Shown: one piece after another, positions 38,761-48,427 of the stretch
Numbering within the stretch: position 1 is the first letter of the stretch
How the letters are laid out: each line of letters begins with the position of its first letter
NCBI GenBank assembly: GCA_946500615.1
Contig: CAMMWP010000010.1
Span: forward strand, 1 to 50,421
Direction: 5' to 3'
Source of the DNA: an uncultured Clostridium sp.
GTDB taxonomy: Bacteria > Bacillota > Clostridia > TANB77 > CAG-508
DNA length: 50,421 nucleotides
Made by a program: the position numbers and the translations under genes
Notes under the pieces: model-generated
Databases searched by the model: none
What the model was told of the DNA's origin: nothing
The model's input: only the letters and a program-made list of their open reading frames with translations

Positions 38761-38912
38761 AGCATATCATCTCCATAAATATTTTTTCTTTAAATTTTAT
38801 CTGATTAAATTTAAGTTAAATTCGAATTTTTCTTTAATTCTACTCTTGCATTTTCTACAATATTTTCATTTAATATATTTTCTATACTTGTAGGTAATTT
38901 CTTTATTTCACC

Positions 38913-39683
38913 TTATCTTTCCGCTTGTTCAATTTGCTTTTCTTTGCTATCTATTTCTAATAAGCTTTCCAAATAATTTCTTTTTGAATTTTCAAATTTT
39001 TCTAATTCTTCTGCCGTTTTACCTTTTTTTATAAAATGAATTCTACCAAATTCCACTTCTAAATTATTATCTTTTAAATATTTCAAATATTGTTCATAAT
39101 ATTCTTGCATTTGAGCTTTAGTCATATTTAGTTTACCTTTTGCAAATAGGATATATGTATGAACTGTTTCACTTGGTAAACATATATATTTTATCTCAAA
39201 ATGTTCTACTTGATTTTTATCTTGTAAATTAATATTTAGTTCTTCTTTACATTCTCTTATTATGGTATTAAATATATCTATTTCCCCATCTTTTATGTCT
39301 TCATTATCTGCACTTCCTCCTGATATTTGCATACAATGTGGGAAAGAAGTATTTTCTGCCAATTCTCCTACTATATAATAATTATCACTAGTTTCCAATA
39401 AACATCCTGCAACTAAACTACTACAAGCATATTCTTTAGTTAATCCAATTCTTTCATCATATAAATAATGTGCATAATTGGATTTTTTACAAGTAATTTC
39501 TATCAAATTACCTTTTCTTTTACATTCACCAACACACATTAATTCTCCATTCCACAAATTAGGATTTTCTGCTTTGCATTGCTTCCAGAATTCTTCTATT
39601 TTTCTTTCTATTTCTTCTGGTAATTCAAATCGCTTCTCTTCAAGTTTTACTTCTATAATTGTTTTTTCAATATTTTTTATCAT
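38913..39683 (-). CDS. NUDIX-like hydrolase
   Basis: ISGGSADNEDIKDGEIDIFNTIIRECKEELNINL. Confidence 0.65.
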   Translation of the reverse strand: MIKNIEKTIIEVKLEEKRFELPEEIERKIEEFWKQCKAENPNLWNGELMCVGECKRKGNLIEITCKKSNYAHYLYDERIGLTKEYACSSLVAGCLLETSDNYYIVGELAENTSFPHCMQISGGSADNEDIKDGEIDIFNTIIRECKEELNINLQDKNQVEHFEIKYICLPSETVHTYILFAKGKLNMTKAQMQEYYEQYLKYLKDNNLEVEFGRIHFIKKGKTAEELEKFENSKRNYLESLLEIDSKEKQIEQAER

Positions 39684-39698
39684 GTTAACATCTCCATT

Positions 39699-40310
39699 TT
39701 ATACTAATATATCTCTTTTCTTTAATTCGTCTATCAAGTTTTGAAAATTATTTATATCAAAAATATATCCTTCCATACCACATTTTTTACTAGCTGATAT
39801 GTTTCTTTCACTATCATCTATGAAAAAACATTCTTGAGGAACTAATTTGAACTTTTCAAATAGTCTGTAATATATTTCTTCATTTGGTTTCATCATCTTT
39901 TCTATTGCTGAAATTAGAAATCCATCAAAATATTTTCCTATTTCTAAACTTTGAACATATTCATATACAGGGACATGCGTATTTGATAAAGCATATATTT
40001 TATAATTATTTTCTTTTAATTCTTTAATCAAATTATAAATTTCTTGATTTATTGGCATTTTCTTATACCATGTATTCATTATTTCTTCTATTTTACTTTT
40101 GAAATTAAATGATAATTTCTCTTTAAACACAGAAATAGCTTCTTGATAATTCATAGAACCATCATCTAACTTAAACCATTCATCAGATTTAAAAATTACC
40201 TGCTTTAATATTTCTTGTTCCTCTTTATTATTTGAATAATTTGTTACAATTTTATCTTCATTCCATTCTAATAGAACATTTCCAAAATCAAATATTATAT
40301 TTTTTATCAT
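39699..40310 (-). CDS. HAD-superfamily hydrolase
   Basis: IKNIIFDFGNVLLEWNEDK, IYALSNTH, PQECFFIDDSERNISASKKCGM. Confidence 0.85.
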   Translation of the reverse strand: MIKNIIFDFGNVLLEWNEDKIVTNYSNNKEEQEILKQVIFKSDEWFKLDDGSMNYQEAISVFKEKLSFNFKSKIEEIMNTWYKKMPINQEIYNLIKELKENNYKIYALSNTHVPVYEYVQSLEIGKYFDGFLISAIEKMMKPNEEIYYRLFEKFKLVPQECFFIDDSERNISASKKCGMEGYIFDINNFQNLIDELKKRDILV

Positions 40311-40787
40311 ATATCCTCCTCAAAAAGCTTTGTTTTGGTTATTTTATCATACAAATGCAAAAAAATTTTTATCATATTTCATGACTATTAATTATAAATT
40401 ACCTTTCTTCTTCATCATTATAAATTTTCTTCTTCTATCCATTTTAAAAACTTTTCATTTCCTTTTGTAATATCATAAGATATAACATTACACTTCTAAC
40501 TTTCTGCCTACAATATATCACAGATTTACATTTTCCTCAACAAAATCACTAAAATTCGCACTAAATATATTGGATTTTGGTCAAAAAATAAAGCACCTAT
40601 TTTACAAGGCACTTCACTTAGGATTCTCTTTAACTATTAAATTTTATTTTTATAACTTCATATGTTCATCAACATACAACCATATAATATGGTGTATTGA
40701 GCATAGATATATAATCTCTGTAATTCACTCACTGCAACTATTCTATCAAATTTTAAAATTCATTTTATATGTTTCCACACTCCATAT

Positions 40788-40925
40788 CTAAAACAACCTT
40801 AACATTAATTTTGGAATTTTGCACTTTTTCTAGTCCAAATCTTCCTCTTTTATGAAACATAACTGTATCTTGAAAACTAGTAAACTCTAGGATGGCTGGT
40901 AATTCTTTAACTCTAGCAACGCACA
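40788..40925 (-). repeat. rlmD 3' end and conserved alternative-frame tail, copy 4
   Basis: Alternative frame over the rlmD stop: YITRRSLCVARVKELPAILEFTSFQDTVMFHKRGRFGLEKVQNSKINVKVVLDMECGNI*, similar to tails at 9.95, 20.19 and 27.76 kb. Confidence 0.75.
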
Positions 40926-42266
40926 AACTTCGACGTGTGATGTAAACGGAAACATATCCACAGGTTTTATACTCTTTATCTCATAGCATTCCTCTAACTC
41001 TTTAAGATCTCTTACTAAAGTTGCTGGGTTGCAACTAATATAAACAAGTTTTTTCGGTTTTATAGCTAATATATTTTGAATACTTGTTTTATCAAGACCT
41101 CTTCTTGGAGGATCAACCATAATAATATCTGGAATAACTTTTTTGTTATTAATTAAATCATCTAGTACCTCTTCTACATCTCCTGCAATAAACTCTGTAT
41201 TATTAATATCATTTGTTTTTGCATTCTCTATGGCATCTTCTACTGCTTGTTCTACAATTTCAATCCCATAGACCTTTTTTGCATATTTTGCCATAAAAAG
41301 AGAAATTGTTCCAATCCCACAATATAAATCAAAGACAATATCTTCTTTTGTGATATCGGCTGATTTGACACCCCTCATATATAATTTTTCTGCCTGAATT
41401 GGATTTACTTGATAAAACGATAATGGTGAAATTTTAAATGTCAATTCTCCTAACGTATCTATTATATATCCTTCTCCAAATATGGTTATATTCTTTTCCC
41501 CTAGTATAACATTTGTATTTTTTTCATTTATATTTTTCACAATTGTTGTAATATTAGGAAATTGATTGATTAATGTTTCTACAAATTGTTTCTCATTTGG
41601 AAATTCCTTTCCATTAATAACAAGAATAACCATAATTTCATTTGTTCTTTTTCCTATTTTGGTAACAATATGCCTTATCAAACCTTTTCTAGTTTTTTCG
41701 TTATATACAGAAATATGGTTTTGAGCAATATACTTTACGATATATTTAGCAATTTCTTCTGTTTTTTCATCTTGAATAAGGCAATTTTCTATTGGAATAA
41801 TTTCATGTGTTCTATTAGCAAAAACACCAATTACTGGTTTTCCTTCTTTATCTAATCCTACTGGATATTGGGCTTTATTTCTATAATGATATGGATGTTC
41901 CATTCCTAAAGTTTCTTCTACTTCAATATTTGTCTTTAATGTTTTATTCACCAAACTTTGAACAGCATTTCTTTTCATAATCAATGTTTCAGTATATTGG
42001 ATATGTCTTAGATTACATCCTCCACAACGTTTATAGGTATAACAATCACTTTCCGTTCGGCTTTCAGCTTTTTTTATAATTTCCATTACTTTCCCGAAAG
42101 CATGAGAAGATAACACCTTCACAATTAATACTTTTACCTTTTCTCCCTTAATACTATTCGGAATGAATATCGTAAAATTATCAATCTTGGCAATGCCTTC
42201 TCCTTCAAACCCATTATCTATAATATCTACAATATATTCTTGATTCTTTTTTACTGGTATTTCCAT
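40887..42266 (-). CDS. rlmD: 23S rRNA (uracil-C5)-methyltransferase
   Basis: CYTYKRCGGCNLRHIQY Fe-S motif; VFDLYCGIGTISLFMA; VDPPRRGLD; YISCNPATLVRDL; MFPFTSHVEVCALLEL. Confidence 0.9.
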   Translation of the reverse strand: MEIPVKKNQEYIVDIIDNGFEGEGIAKIDNFTIFIPNSIKGEKVKVLIVKVLSSHAFGKVMEIIKKAESRTESDCYTYKRCGGCNLRHIQYTETLIMKRNAVQSLVNKTLKTNIEVEETLGMEHPYHYRNKAQYPVGLDKEGKPVIGVFANRTHEIIPIENCLIQDEKTEEIAKYIVKYIAQNHISVYNEKTRKGLIRHIVTKIGKRTNEIMVILVINGKEFPNEKQFVETLINQFPNITTIVKNINEKNTNVILGEKNITIFGEGYIIDTLGELTFKISPLSFYQVNPIQAEKLYMRGVKSADITKEDIVFDLYCGIGTISLFMAKYAKKVYGIEIVEQAVEDAIENAKTNDINNTEFIAGDVEEVLDDLINNKKVIPDIIMVDPPRRGLDKTSIQNILAIKPKKLVYISCNPATLVRDLKELEECYEIKSIKPVDMFPFTSHVEVCALLELKNYQPS

Positions 42267-42359
42267 TTTGACTCCTCACGGGCTAATTTTATTTTATATT
42301 TTGCTCTAAACTATGTTTTTAATCACTAATTCAATTTTTAAAAATATTCATGCTGATTT

Positions 42360-42923
42360 TTATACAATTTCTTTTTTTACTTTTTCTTCTATTTCATCTT
42401 CACAAGTTTTCATTGCTTGCAAAGTTTTATCTAATAATGTGTCTAGTTCCCAACCTAATTGTTCTGCACCTGCTCTAATAATCTCTCTTGAACAACCAGC
42501 TGCAAATTTCTTGTCTTTAAATTTCTTTTTTAAGCTTGAAAGTTCCATATCTTTTGTACTTTTAGATGGTCTCATTTTGGCAGCAGCCCAGATAATTCCA
42601 GTCAATTCATCTGTTGCAAATAAGATTTTTTCCATTTCATGTTCTGGTTTTACATCTGAGCAAATCCCATATCCATGACTACAAATAGCATGTATTAATT
42701 CCTCACTAGCATCTATTTCTCTTAATAGCTCTGGTGCTTTTTTACAATGTTCTTCTGGATATTGCTCAAAATCAACATCATGTAATAGTCCTGCTATTCC
42801 CCAAAAATCTTCATCACATGCATTTTCTTTTGCGAAGTATCTCATAATACTTTCTACTGTTAAAGCATGTCTTACATGAAATTCCTCTTTATTATATTTT
42901 TTTGAATAATTGCATTGCATCAT
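42360..42923 (-). CDS. HD-domain hydrolase
   Basis: FHVRHALTVESIMRYFA...GIAGLLHDVDFEQYPEEHCKKAPELL. Confidence 0.85.
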   Translation of the reverse strand: MMQCNYSKKYNKEEFHVRHALTVESIMRYFAKENACDEDFWGIAGLLHDVDFEQYPEEHCKKAPELLREIDASEELIHAICSHGYGICSDVKPEHEMEKILFATDELTGIIWAAAKMRPSKSTKDMELSSLKKKFKDKKFAAGCSREIIRAGAEQLGWELDTLLDKTLQAMKTCEDEIEEKVKKEIV

Positions 42924-42975
42924 TTCTTTCCATTTTTATTTCCTCCTATTTCATCCCATTTTTCACAATGATTTT

Positions 42976-44826
42976 TTATTTTACATCTCCTTCTATAACC
43001 GTATTTTCTTTTTGTGTTTCTGATACAGTTTTCCAGTTACTTTGTATATATACTTCACCCTTTAAATCTTCTATATCCTTATATTTTCTAGTTAAAGATT
43101 TTGCTTGCTCCTCTAAAATCAACCCTTCTTCTTTTAATAATTGTAAGAATTCAGAATCATTTAATGAAGCAATATATTTATCAGCCATTAATTTTGCAAC
43201 TCTTGTTTTCATATCATCATAATATTCAGGTTGTTTTTCTGCAAGTACCTCTTTATATATTTTTTCTATTTCTGCTCTTCTATTCTCCTCATTATAGCCA
43301 ATCATTTTTCCGGTATTTAATTTCTTTAAATAATCAGATATATAATGCTTTATTCTTGCATTTTTATTTGTATAATCTAACCCCAATTCTTCTTTATCTT
43401 GATATGTTTTTTGTTTTAATACACAATCTCTTGCAATATCCAATTCTTCTTCAATAGACTTGATTAATGCCATTTTTGAAGTTCTTTTTGTAAATTGTAA
43501 ATCTCTTACATCAGATTTTAATATATAACTGATAAATTTTTCATCATTTTTACTATGCTCTGATGGTGCTTTTGCTTCCTCTTCTGTTTCTAGCCCTTCT
43601 TGTGAAAGTCTTAAAGTTGTTGCCAAAAATCTATTACACTCTCTTTTTTCTTTGTTTTGGGTACCCGTTTCGCCTCTTTGCTCTATTTTTTTGTCTAAAT
43701 TTTCCTCTAAAAAGATTTTCGCATATTTATCTCTTAACTTACGAATGGCTGACGGATAAGTTTCTTGATCTTCTTTTAGTATAACATTATTTACTGCCTT
43801 TTGATTATTTAAATTTCTTAATTCGTTCATTAACGTCATTATCTTTGGAGACATGGTGATTTTTTCTTTTGTACTATTTTCTATAACATCATTTATAAAA
43901 ATTTCTTTTAATCTTTCTGCTATTTTTGAATATGATTTTTCTTTATTTGCTATATCAATTTCTTGTTTATCAATGCCTAAAGCAGTTAATACTTGAATAT
44001 AGTCTTCATCTAATGTATCTATTATATTTCCTTCCTCATCTCTTACCAAGCCTTCTCTTAATCCATCTACCATATCTAAAGGGGTATATGAAATTTGATC
44101 TGATCGTCTCATTAATGATGCTTCTGCCGTTGCTGGTTTAATTGTTCTATCATATCCTTTTATACTATAGCATTTTAACATTTCTAATTCAGATTCTTTT
44201 TCTGTTTTTCTAACATCTGGTATATATTCTTTTTCTGGAGTTTCTCCATTATGTGTATTAATACCATCCATAATAAGCCATAAAGATTCCCTTATTTTTT
44301 CTAATTCTCTAGGACCGATTTCCGGATTATGTACTTTTATTTTCTCTATTATTTGATCATATATATGCTCTGTAAAGACAAGTTCTCTTGCCCCTACTGC
44401 ATTATGACATACCATTCCTAATCCATCATCATCTTGGATATTTGATATCCACCACTCTCCACTATGTCCTAAGAAAGTGTGTCCAATGTCATGATGCTTA
44501 GCCATAATTCCTACAATTTGTTCATTTAATCCTAATTTTTTGGCAATTTCTTTGGCGATTTTTTCCACATCTTCTTGATGTGTCTTTCTGACAGTAGTTT
44601 CTCCTGAAGATTTTCTAAAACTTTTAACCATCATCGTTTCATCACAGCTTTTCTTATTGTATAAGGTAAGGACCATGTCAATTTCATTAGCATATTTTTC
44701 TAATCTTTTTAACTCAACAGCCCTTTTAAATCCCCTAGTCTTGTCAAATAATCTTCCTGTAAATGTTTTAATTGTATTTTTAATTTTCATAGTTAGTCCC
44801 CTTCTATCTTCAAATTTAAACACCAT
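42976..44826 (-). CDS. dGTPase-like HD-domain protein
   Basis: FRKSSGETTVRKTHQEDVEKIAKEIAKKLGLNEQIVGIMAKHHDIGHTFLGHSGEWW. Confidence 0.8.
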   Translation of the reverse strand: MVFKFEDRRGLTMKIKNTIKTFTGRLFDKTRGFKRAVELKRLEKYANEIDMVLTLYNKKSCDETMMVKSFRKSSGETTVRKTHQEDVEKIAKEIAKKLGLNEQIVGIMAKHHDIGHTFLGHSGEWWISNIQDDDGLGMVCHNAVGARELVFTEHIYDQIIEKIKVHNPEIGPRELEKIRESLWLIMDGINTHNGETPEKEYIPDVRKTEKESELEMLKCYSIKGYDRTIKPATAEASLMRRSDQISYTPLDMVDGLREGLVRDEEGNIIDTLDEDYIQVLTALGIDKQEIDIANKEKSYSKIAERLKEIFINDVIENSTKEKITMSPKIMTLMNELRNLNNQKAVNNVILKEDQETYPSAIRKLRDKYAKIFLEENLDKKIEQRGETGTQNKEKRECNRFLATTLRLSQEGLETEEEAKAPSEHSKNDEKFISYILKSDVRDLQFTKRTSKMALIKSIEEELDIARDCVLKQKTYQDKEELGLDYTNKNARIKHYISDYLKKLNTGKMIGYNEENRRAEIEKIYKEVLAEKQPEYYDDMKTRVAKLMADKYIASLNDSEFLQLLKEEGLILEEQAKSLTRKYKDIEDLKGEVYIQSNWKTVSETQKENTVIEGDVK

Positions 44827-44906
44827 AACGATTATACCACAAATCTTGAATTTTGTATATATGTAGCATTTTTATACTTTTGCTGTAAAATTATGTTAAT
44901 TTTCGA

Positions 44907-45113
44907 AATATTGTTTTTGTTCAGTATCTAATTCCTCGGGTATATATATTATATTTTAAGTGGGTTTCGTGGGAACCGACACACTACATACTCTTATTAA
45001 ATCAGCAACAGTCCCGTGGGAGCTGGTTCCATTAGAGTATGTAAAGTGTTGGGATAACGAAAAATATAATATATATACCCGAGGAATTAGATACTGAACA
45101 GAAACGAAATATT
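44907..45113. ncRNA. ~207-nt rod-like inverted repeat, candidate structured RNA
   Basis: Outer arms AATATTg..TGTTCAGTATCTAATTCCTCGGGTATATATATTATATTTT and its near-complement; inner ACTACATACTC/GAGTATGTAAAGT hairpin. Confidence 0.5.
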
Positions 45114-45185
45114 TTCTTGTTTTTCCCACAAATACTTGTATATTTTGCTTTTTTATAATATAATTTTTCATGGGAGGAATGGATT

Positions 45186-46088
45186 ATGTCTAAAATATTT
45201 ATATCTCATGGAGATATTATATTGGATAATATCTATAATGGAGATTTAGAATTAATCAAACAAGATGGTGGTGGTAGTAACTGGAACACATTATATAACT
45301 TATCTTATCTAGGTGAAACTTGTTATGCTGTTGGTACTTGTGGTAAAGATCAAGAAGGTGATATTGCCCTTTCTTCTTTAAAAGCTGGTAGTGTAAATAT
45401 TGATTTTGTTCGCCGTGATGATATTTCCACATCTATTATGAATATTATTATCCCAAACCAAAATGAATTAGGCGATAATAGTATTATTCATAGTTGGTAT
45501 TCACCAATTACTAACAAACGCACTTTATTTTTTAGAGATAATCTTCCAACAAATTTACCAAAAAATATGTTGGAAAATGATATCTATATTCTGCTAGATA
45601 AATTCGAAACCATTAATTTTGATTTTATTTCAAATCTTCAAAAGAAAAAAATTTGCTTAGATATTGGACATGTTCGTTTCATTGAACACTTTACAAAACA
45701 ATATTTAACTATGTTTTTTAAGACTGCAGATTTCATTCAGTTAAATGAAACGGTTAAACCTTTATTGTTTGAACGTTTACAAATTCAGAATGAATTTGAA
45801 TTTTTTAATTTACTTGACTTAGATTTGCTAGTTATTACAAAAGGAAAAAAAGGTGCTACCTTTATCTTTAAAGAAAATAATGAATTAAAAACCATTGATA
45901 AAGAACCAGAAGTCATTGCAAAAGTGATTGATTCTTCAGGTGCTGGAGATGCTTTCTTTGCTTCTGTTATTCAAGGGTATGCTTATACAGACAATATCAA
46001 TTCAGATTTTATTAATAAGATATTTTCCACTGCCAATAAAGCTTCTAGAGAAGTTATTAAACAACTTGGTAGTCGAAGAACATCTTAA
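45186..46088 (+). CDS. PfkB-family carbohydrate kinase
   Basis: DSSGAGDAFFASVIQGYA; DGGGSNWNTLYNLSYLG. Confidence 0.8.
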   Translation: MSKIFISHGDIILDNIYNGDLELIKQDGGGSNWNTLYNLSYLGETCYAVGTCGKDQEGDIALSSLKAGSVNIDFVRRDDISTSIMNIIIPNQNELGDNSIIHSWYSPITNKRTLFFRDNLPTNLPKNMLENDIYILLDKFETINFDFISNLQKKKICLDIGHVRFIEHFTKQYLTMFFKTADFIQLNETVKPLLFERLQIQNEFEFFNLLDLDLLVITKGKKGATFIFKENNELKTIDKEPEVIAKVIDSSGAGDAFFASVIQGYAYTDNINSDFINKIFSTANKASREVIKQLGSRRTS

Positions 46089-46192
46089 TATAAGTAGTTT
46101 AATATTGTTGTATATAGAAAAATCTTATAATTTGTCAAGATAAAATTGATTTTTCTTATATTATAAAATAAATAAAATTAAAGGAGGAAAAA

Positions 46193-46720
46193 ATGAAAAA
46201 TTTTGATGTTGCCATTATTATGGGAAGTGATTCTGATTTATCTATTATGAAAGATGCAGCTAAATTTTTAGAAGATATGGGAATTTCTTATGAAATGAAA
46301 ATTCTTTCTGTTCACAGAACACCAGAAAAAGCTATGGAATATGCTAATAGCTTAAAAGAAAATGGTGTAAAAGTTGTCATCGCTGGTGCTGGAGGTGCTG
46401 CACATTTACCTGGTGTGTTTGCTGCTATGTTACCAACTGTTCCAGTCATTGGTATTCCAATCCATACAAAAACTTTAGGAGGCGTTGATTCTTTATATTC
46501 TATTGTTCAAATGCCTTCTGGAATCCCAGTTGCAACAGTTGCCATTAATGGTGCTAAAAATGCTGGTATCTTAGCAACTTCTATCTTAGCTGTTGGAGAT
46601 GATGCAATAAAAGAAAAATTAGCGACTTATAAAAATTCTTTAAAAGATGCTGTTTCTAAAAAAGATGAGAAACTTCAAGAAATGGGATATGCAAATTATT
46701 TAGAAAATATGAATAAATAA
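46193..46720 (+). CDS. purE: 5-(carboxyamino)imidazole ribonucleotide mutase
   Basis: IIMGSDSDLSIMKDAA, LSVHRTPEKAMEYA, AGAGGAAHLPGVFAAMLPTVPVIGIP. Confidence 0.97.
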   Translation: MKNFDVAIIMGSDSDLSIMKDAAKFLEDMGISYEMKILSVHRTPEKAMEYANSLKENGVKVVIAGAGGAAHLPGVFAAMLPTVPVIGIPIHTKTLGGVDSLYSIVQMPSGIPVATVAINGAKNAGILATSILAVGDDAIKEKLATYKNSLKDAVSKKDEKLQEMGYANYLENMNK

Positions 46721-46724
46721 CTTT

Positions 46725-46943
46725 GTCCAGTTAGGTCCAGTTAGGTGTCCATTTAGGGACGTTTCTTTTTGGACATTTTATAATTAAATGTTTCTTTTTA
46801 ACTATTTTACCTTTAAAATTAAAATACTTATAAAAAATTGTATAATTTAGGATTTGTTATTTAGTGTGTAATATTGCAATGTTAAATGTCCAAAAAGAAA
46901 CGTCCCTAAATGGACACCTAAGTGGACAACCCAACTGGATACT
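46725..46943. repeat. MITE/REP-like inverted-repeat element between purE and purC
   Basis: Perfect 37-bp arms TAGGTGTCCATTTAGGGACGTTTCTTTTTGGACATTT (46742-46778) and complement (46884-46920). Confidence 0.85.
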
Positions 46944-46973
46944 AAGTTTAAAATTAAAAAATTTGAAAGGAAT

Positions 46974-47834
46974 GTGAAAATAATGAAAAAAATTAGTAGT
47001 GGAAAAGTTCGTGAAATTTATGAAGTAGATGATGATAAATTATTACTTGTTGTATCTGACAGAATTTCTGCATTTGATTATATTTTACCAAATTTAATTC
47101 CCGATAAAGGAAAAATATTAAATAAAATATCAAAATTCTGGTTTGACTATATAAAAGATGTAATACCAAATCATGTTATCTCAACAGATTTAAAAGATTT
47201 CCCTAAAGAATTCCAAACAACTGAATTTGAAGGAAGAAGTATGTTGGTTAAAAAATTAAAAATGATACCAGTAGAATGTATTGTTAGGGGTTATATTACA
47301 GGTTCTGGTTGGAAAAGCTATTTAAATGATGGAACTGTATGTGGTATTAAACTTCCAGAAGGGTTGCAAGAAGCTCAAAAATTACCAGAACCAATCTTCA
47401 CACCTACTACAAAAGCACAAGAAGGACATGATGAAAATATTTCTTTTGAAGAAGTTTGTCATTTAATTGGAACAGACTTAGCAAATAAATTAAGAGAGAA
47501 AACAATTGAAGTATATACAAAATGTTCTGAATATGCCGCAACCAAAGGTGTGATCATTGCTGATACAAAATTTGAATTCGGACTTGATGAAAATGGAGAA
47601 TTAGTTATTGGTGATGAAGTATTAACTCCTGATTCTAGTAGATTCTGGGTCGCAAAAGATTATCAAGTTGGAACAAATCCAAAAAGTTTTGATAAACAAT
47701 ATCTTCGTGATTGGATAAAATCTAGTGGATATAACCCAGAAGGTGATACTCCAATTCCAGAGGATGTGATTATGACAACAAGACAAAGATATATTGAAGC
47801 TTATGAAATGCTAACTGGTAAAAAATATGAGTAA
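46974..47834 (+). CDS. purC: Phosphoribosylaminoimidazole-succinocarboxamide synthase
   Basis: SGKVREIYEVDDDKLLLVVSDRISAFD...ECIVRGYITGSGWKSY...DTKFEFGLDENGE; SAICAR-synthetase motifs. Confidence 0.95.
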   Translation: MKIMKKISSGKVREIYEVDDDKLLLVVSDRISAFDYILPNLIPDKGKILNKISKFWFDYIKDVIPNHVISTDLKDFPKEFQTTEFEGRSMLVKKLKMIPVECIVRGYITGSGWKSYLNDGTVCGIKLPEGLQEAQKLPEPIFTPTTKAQEGHDENISFEEVCHLIGTDLANKLREKTIEVYTKCSEYAATKGVIIADTKFEFGLDENGELVIGDEVLTPDSSRFWVAKDYQVGTNPKSFDKQYLRDWIKSSGYNPEGDTPIPEDVIMTTRQRYIEAYEMLTGKKYE

Positions 47835-47976
47835 TTGAGTATATCAGAAGGTTTGTGTAAACTTTAAACTTCTTTTGATAATTTTTAAAAATTTTATTCT
47901 ATATACTCGACAATTTTTAGCATTTCTTTGTTTATTATATTTTAAAAAAATCTGTGTTAATGTTGATATGTAACTA

Positions 47977-48019
47977 GAAGGATTTACGCAAAAACGTTTA
48001 AATCCTTCTGGTTTTTTTA
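47977..48019 (+). terminator. Rho-independent terminator downstream of purC
   Basis: AGAAGGATTTacgcaaaaacgtttAAATCCTTCTggttttttt. Confidence 0.85.
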
Positions 48020-48238
48020 CTTCTATAAAATAATTATAACTTTATATATTTAATGTCAATGCAAGAGATCCTCTAGTCATTATTATTGAAGTTATAAAAT
48101 AAGTATATTCAAATCCTATTTTATTCTACTAATACCTATTTTATTGATACATTTTTACCTTTTACGGAAGGAATAAATCTCTTTAATACTAATACCTTTA
48201 CTGTATATATTCCTTAAAATATATAATCTGAACTTGTA

Positions 48239-48427
48239 TTAGAGTGGACGGAAGGAATTGTTGCTATTGCTATTACTCGTGCTATACATGCTTTGCTTAT
48301 ATTCTGTTCCTATACTAAATTTTTCTGTTCTTGGTAGCTTTATCATGATATCTAACATATATTCAATATATTTTTCTGATTTTGGTATTAATGCTAATTT
48401 ATTTTCTCGTTCTTGTTTTGAAACCAC
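48239..48427 (-). pseudogene. Chimeric ORF: DGR Avd N-terminal fragment fused to template-repeat remnant
   Basis: IEYMLDIMIKLPRTEKFSIGTEYKQSMY (Avd-like helical bundle) then STSNSNSNNSFRPL*; 3' DNA matches the VR at 49208-49248. Confidence 0.7.
48243..48283 (-). repeat. DGR template-repeat (TR) remnant
   Basis: Aligned with VR 49208-49248: 7 mismatches in 41 nt, 5 at coding-strand adenines of the TR; AAY codons at variable positions. Confidence 0.7.

Noticed and set aside
44956-45171. Minus-strand 71-aa ORF
   Set aside because: Lies on the long inverted repeat; no protein-like features.
48150-48180. Third VR/TR copy at TTTACGGAAGGAATAAAT
   Set aside because: Only an 11-nt match (ACGGAAGGAAT) to the VR end; may be chance, so not called.
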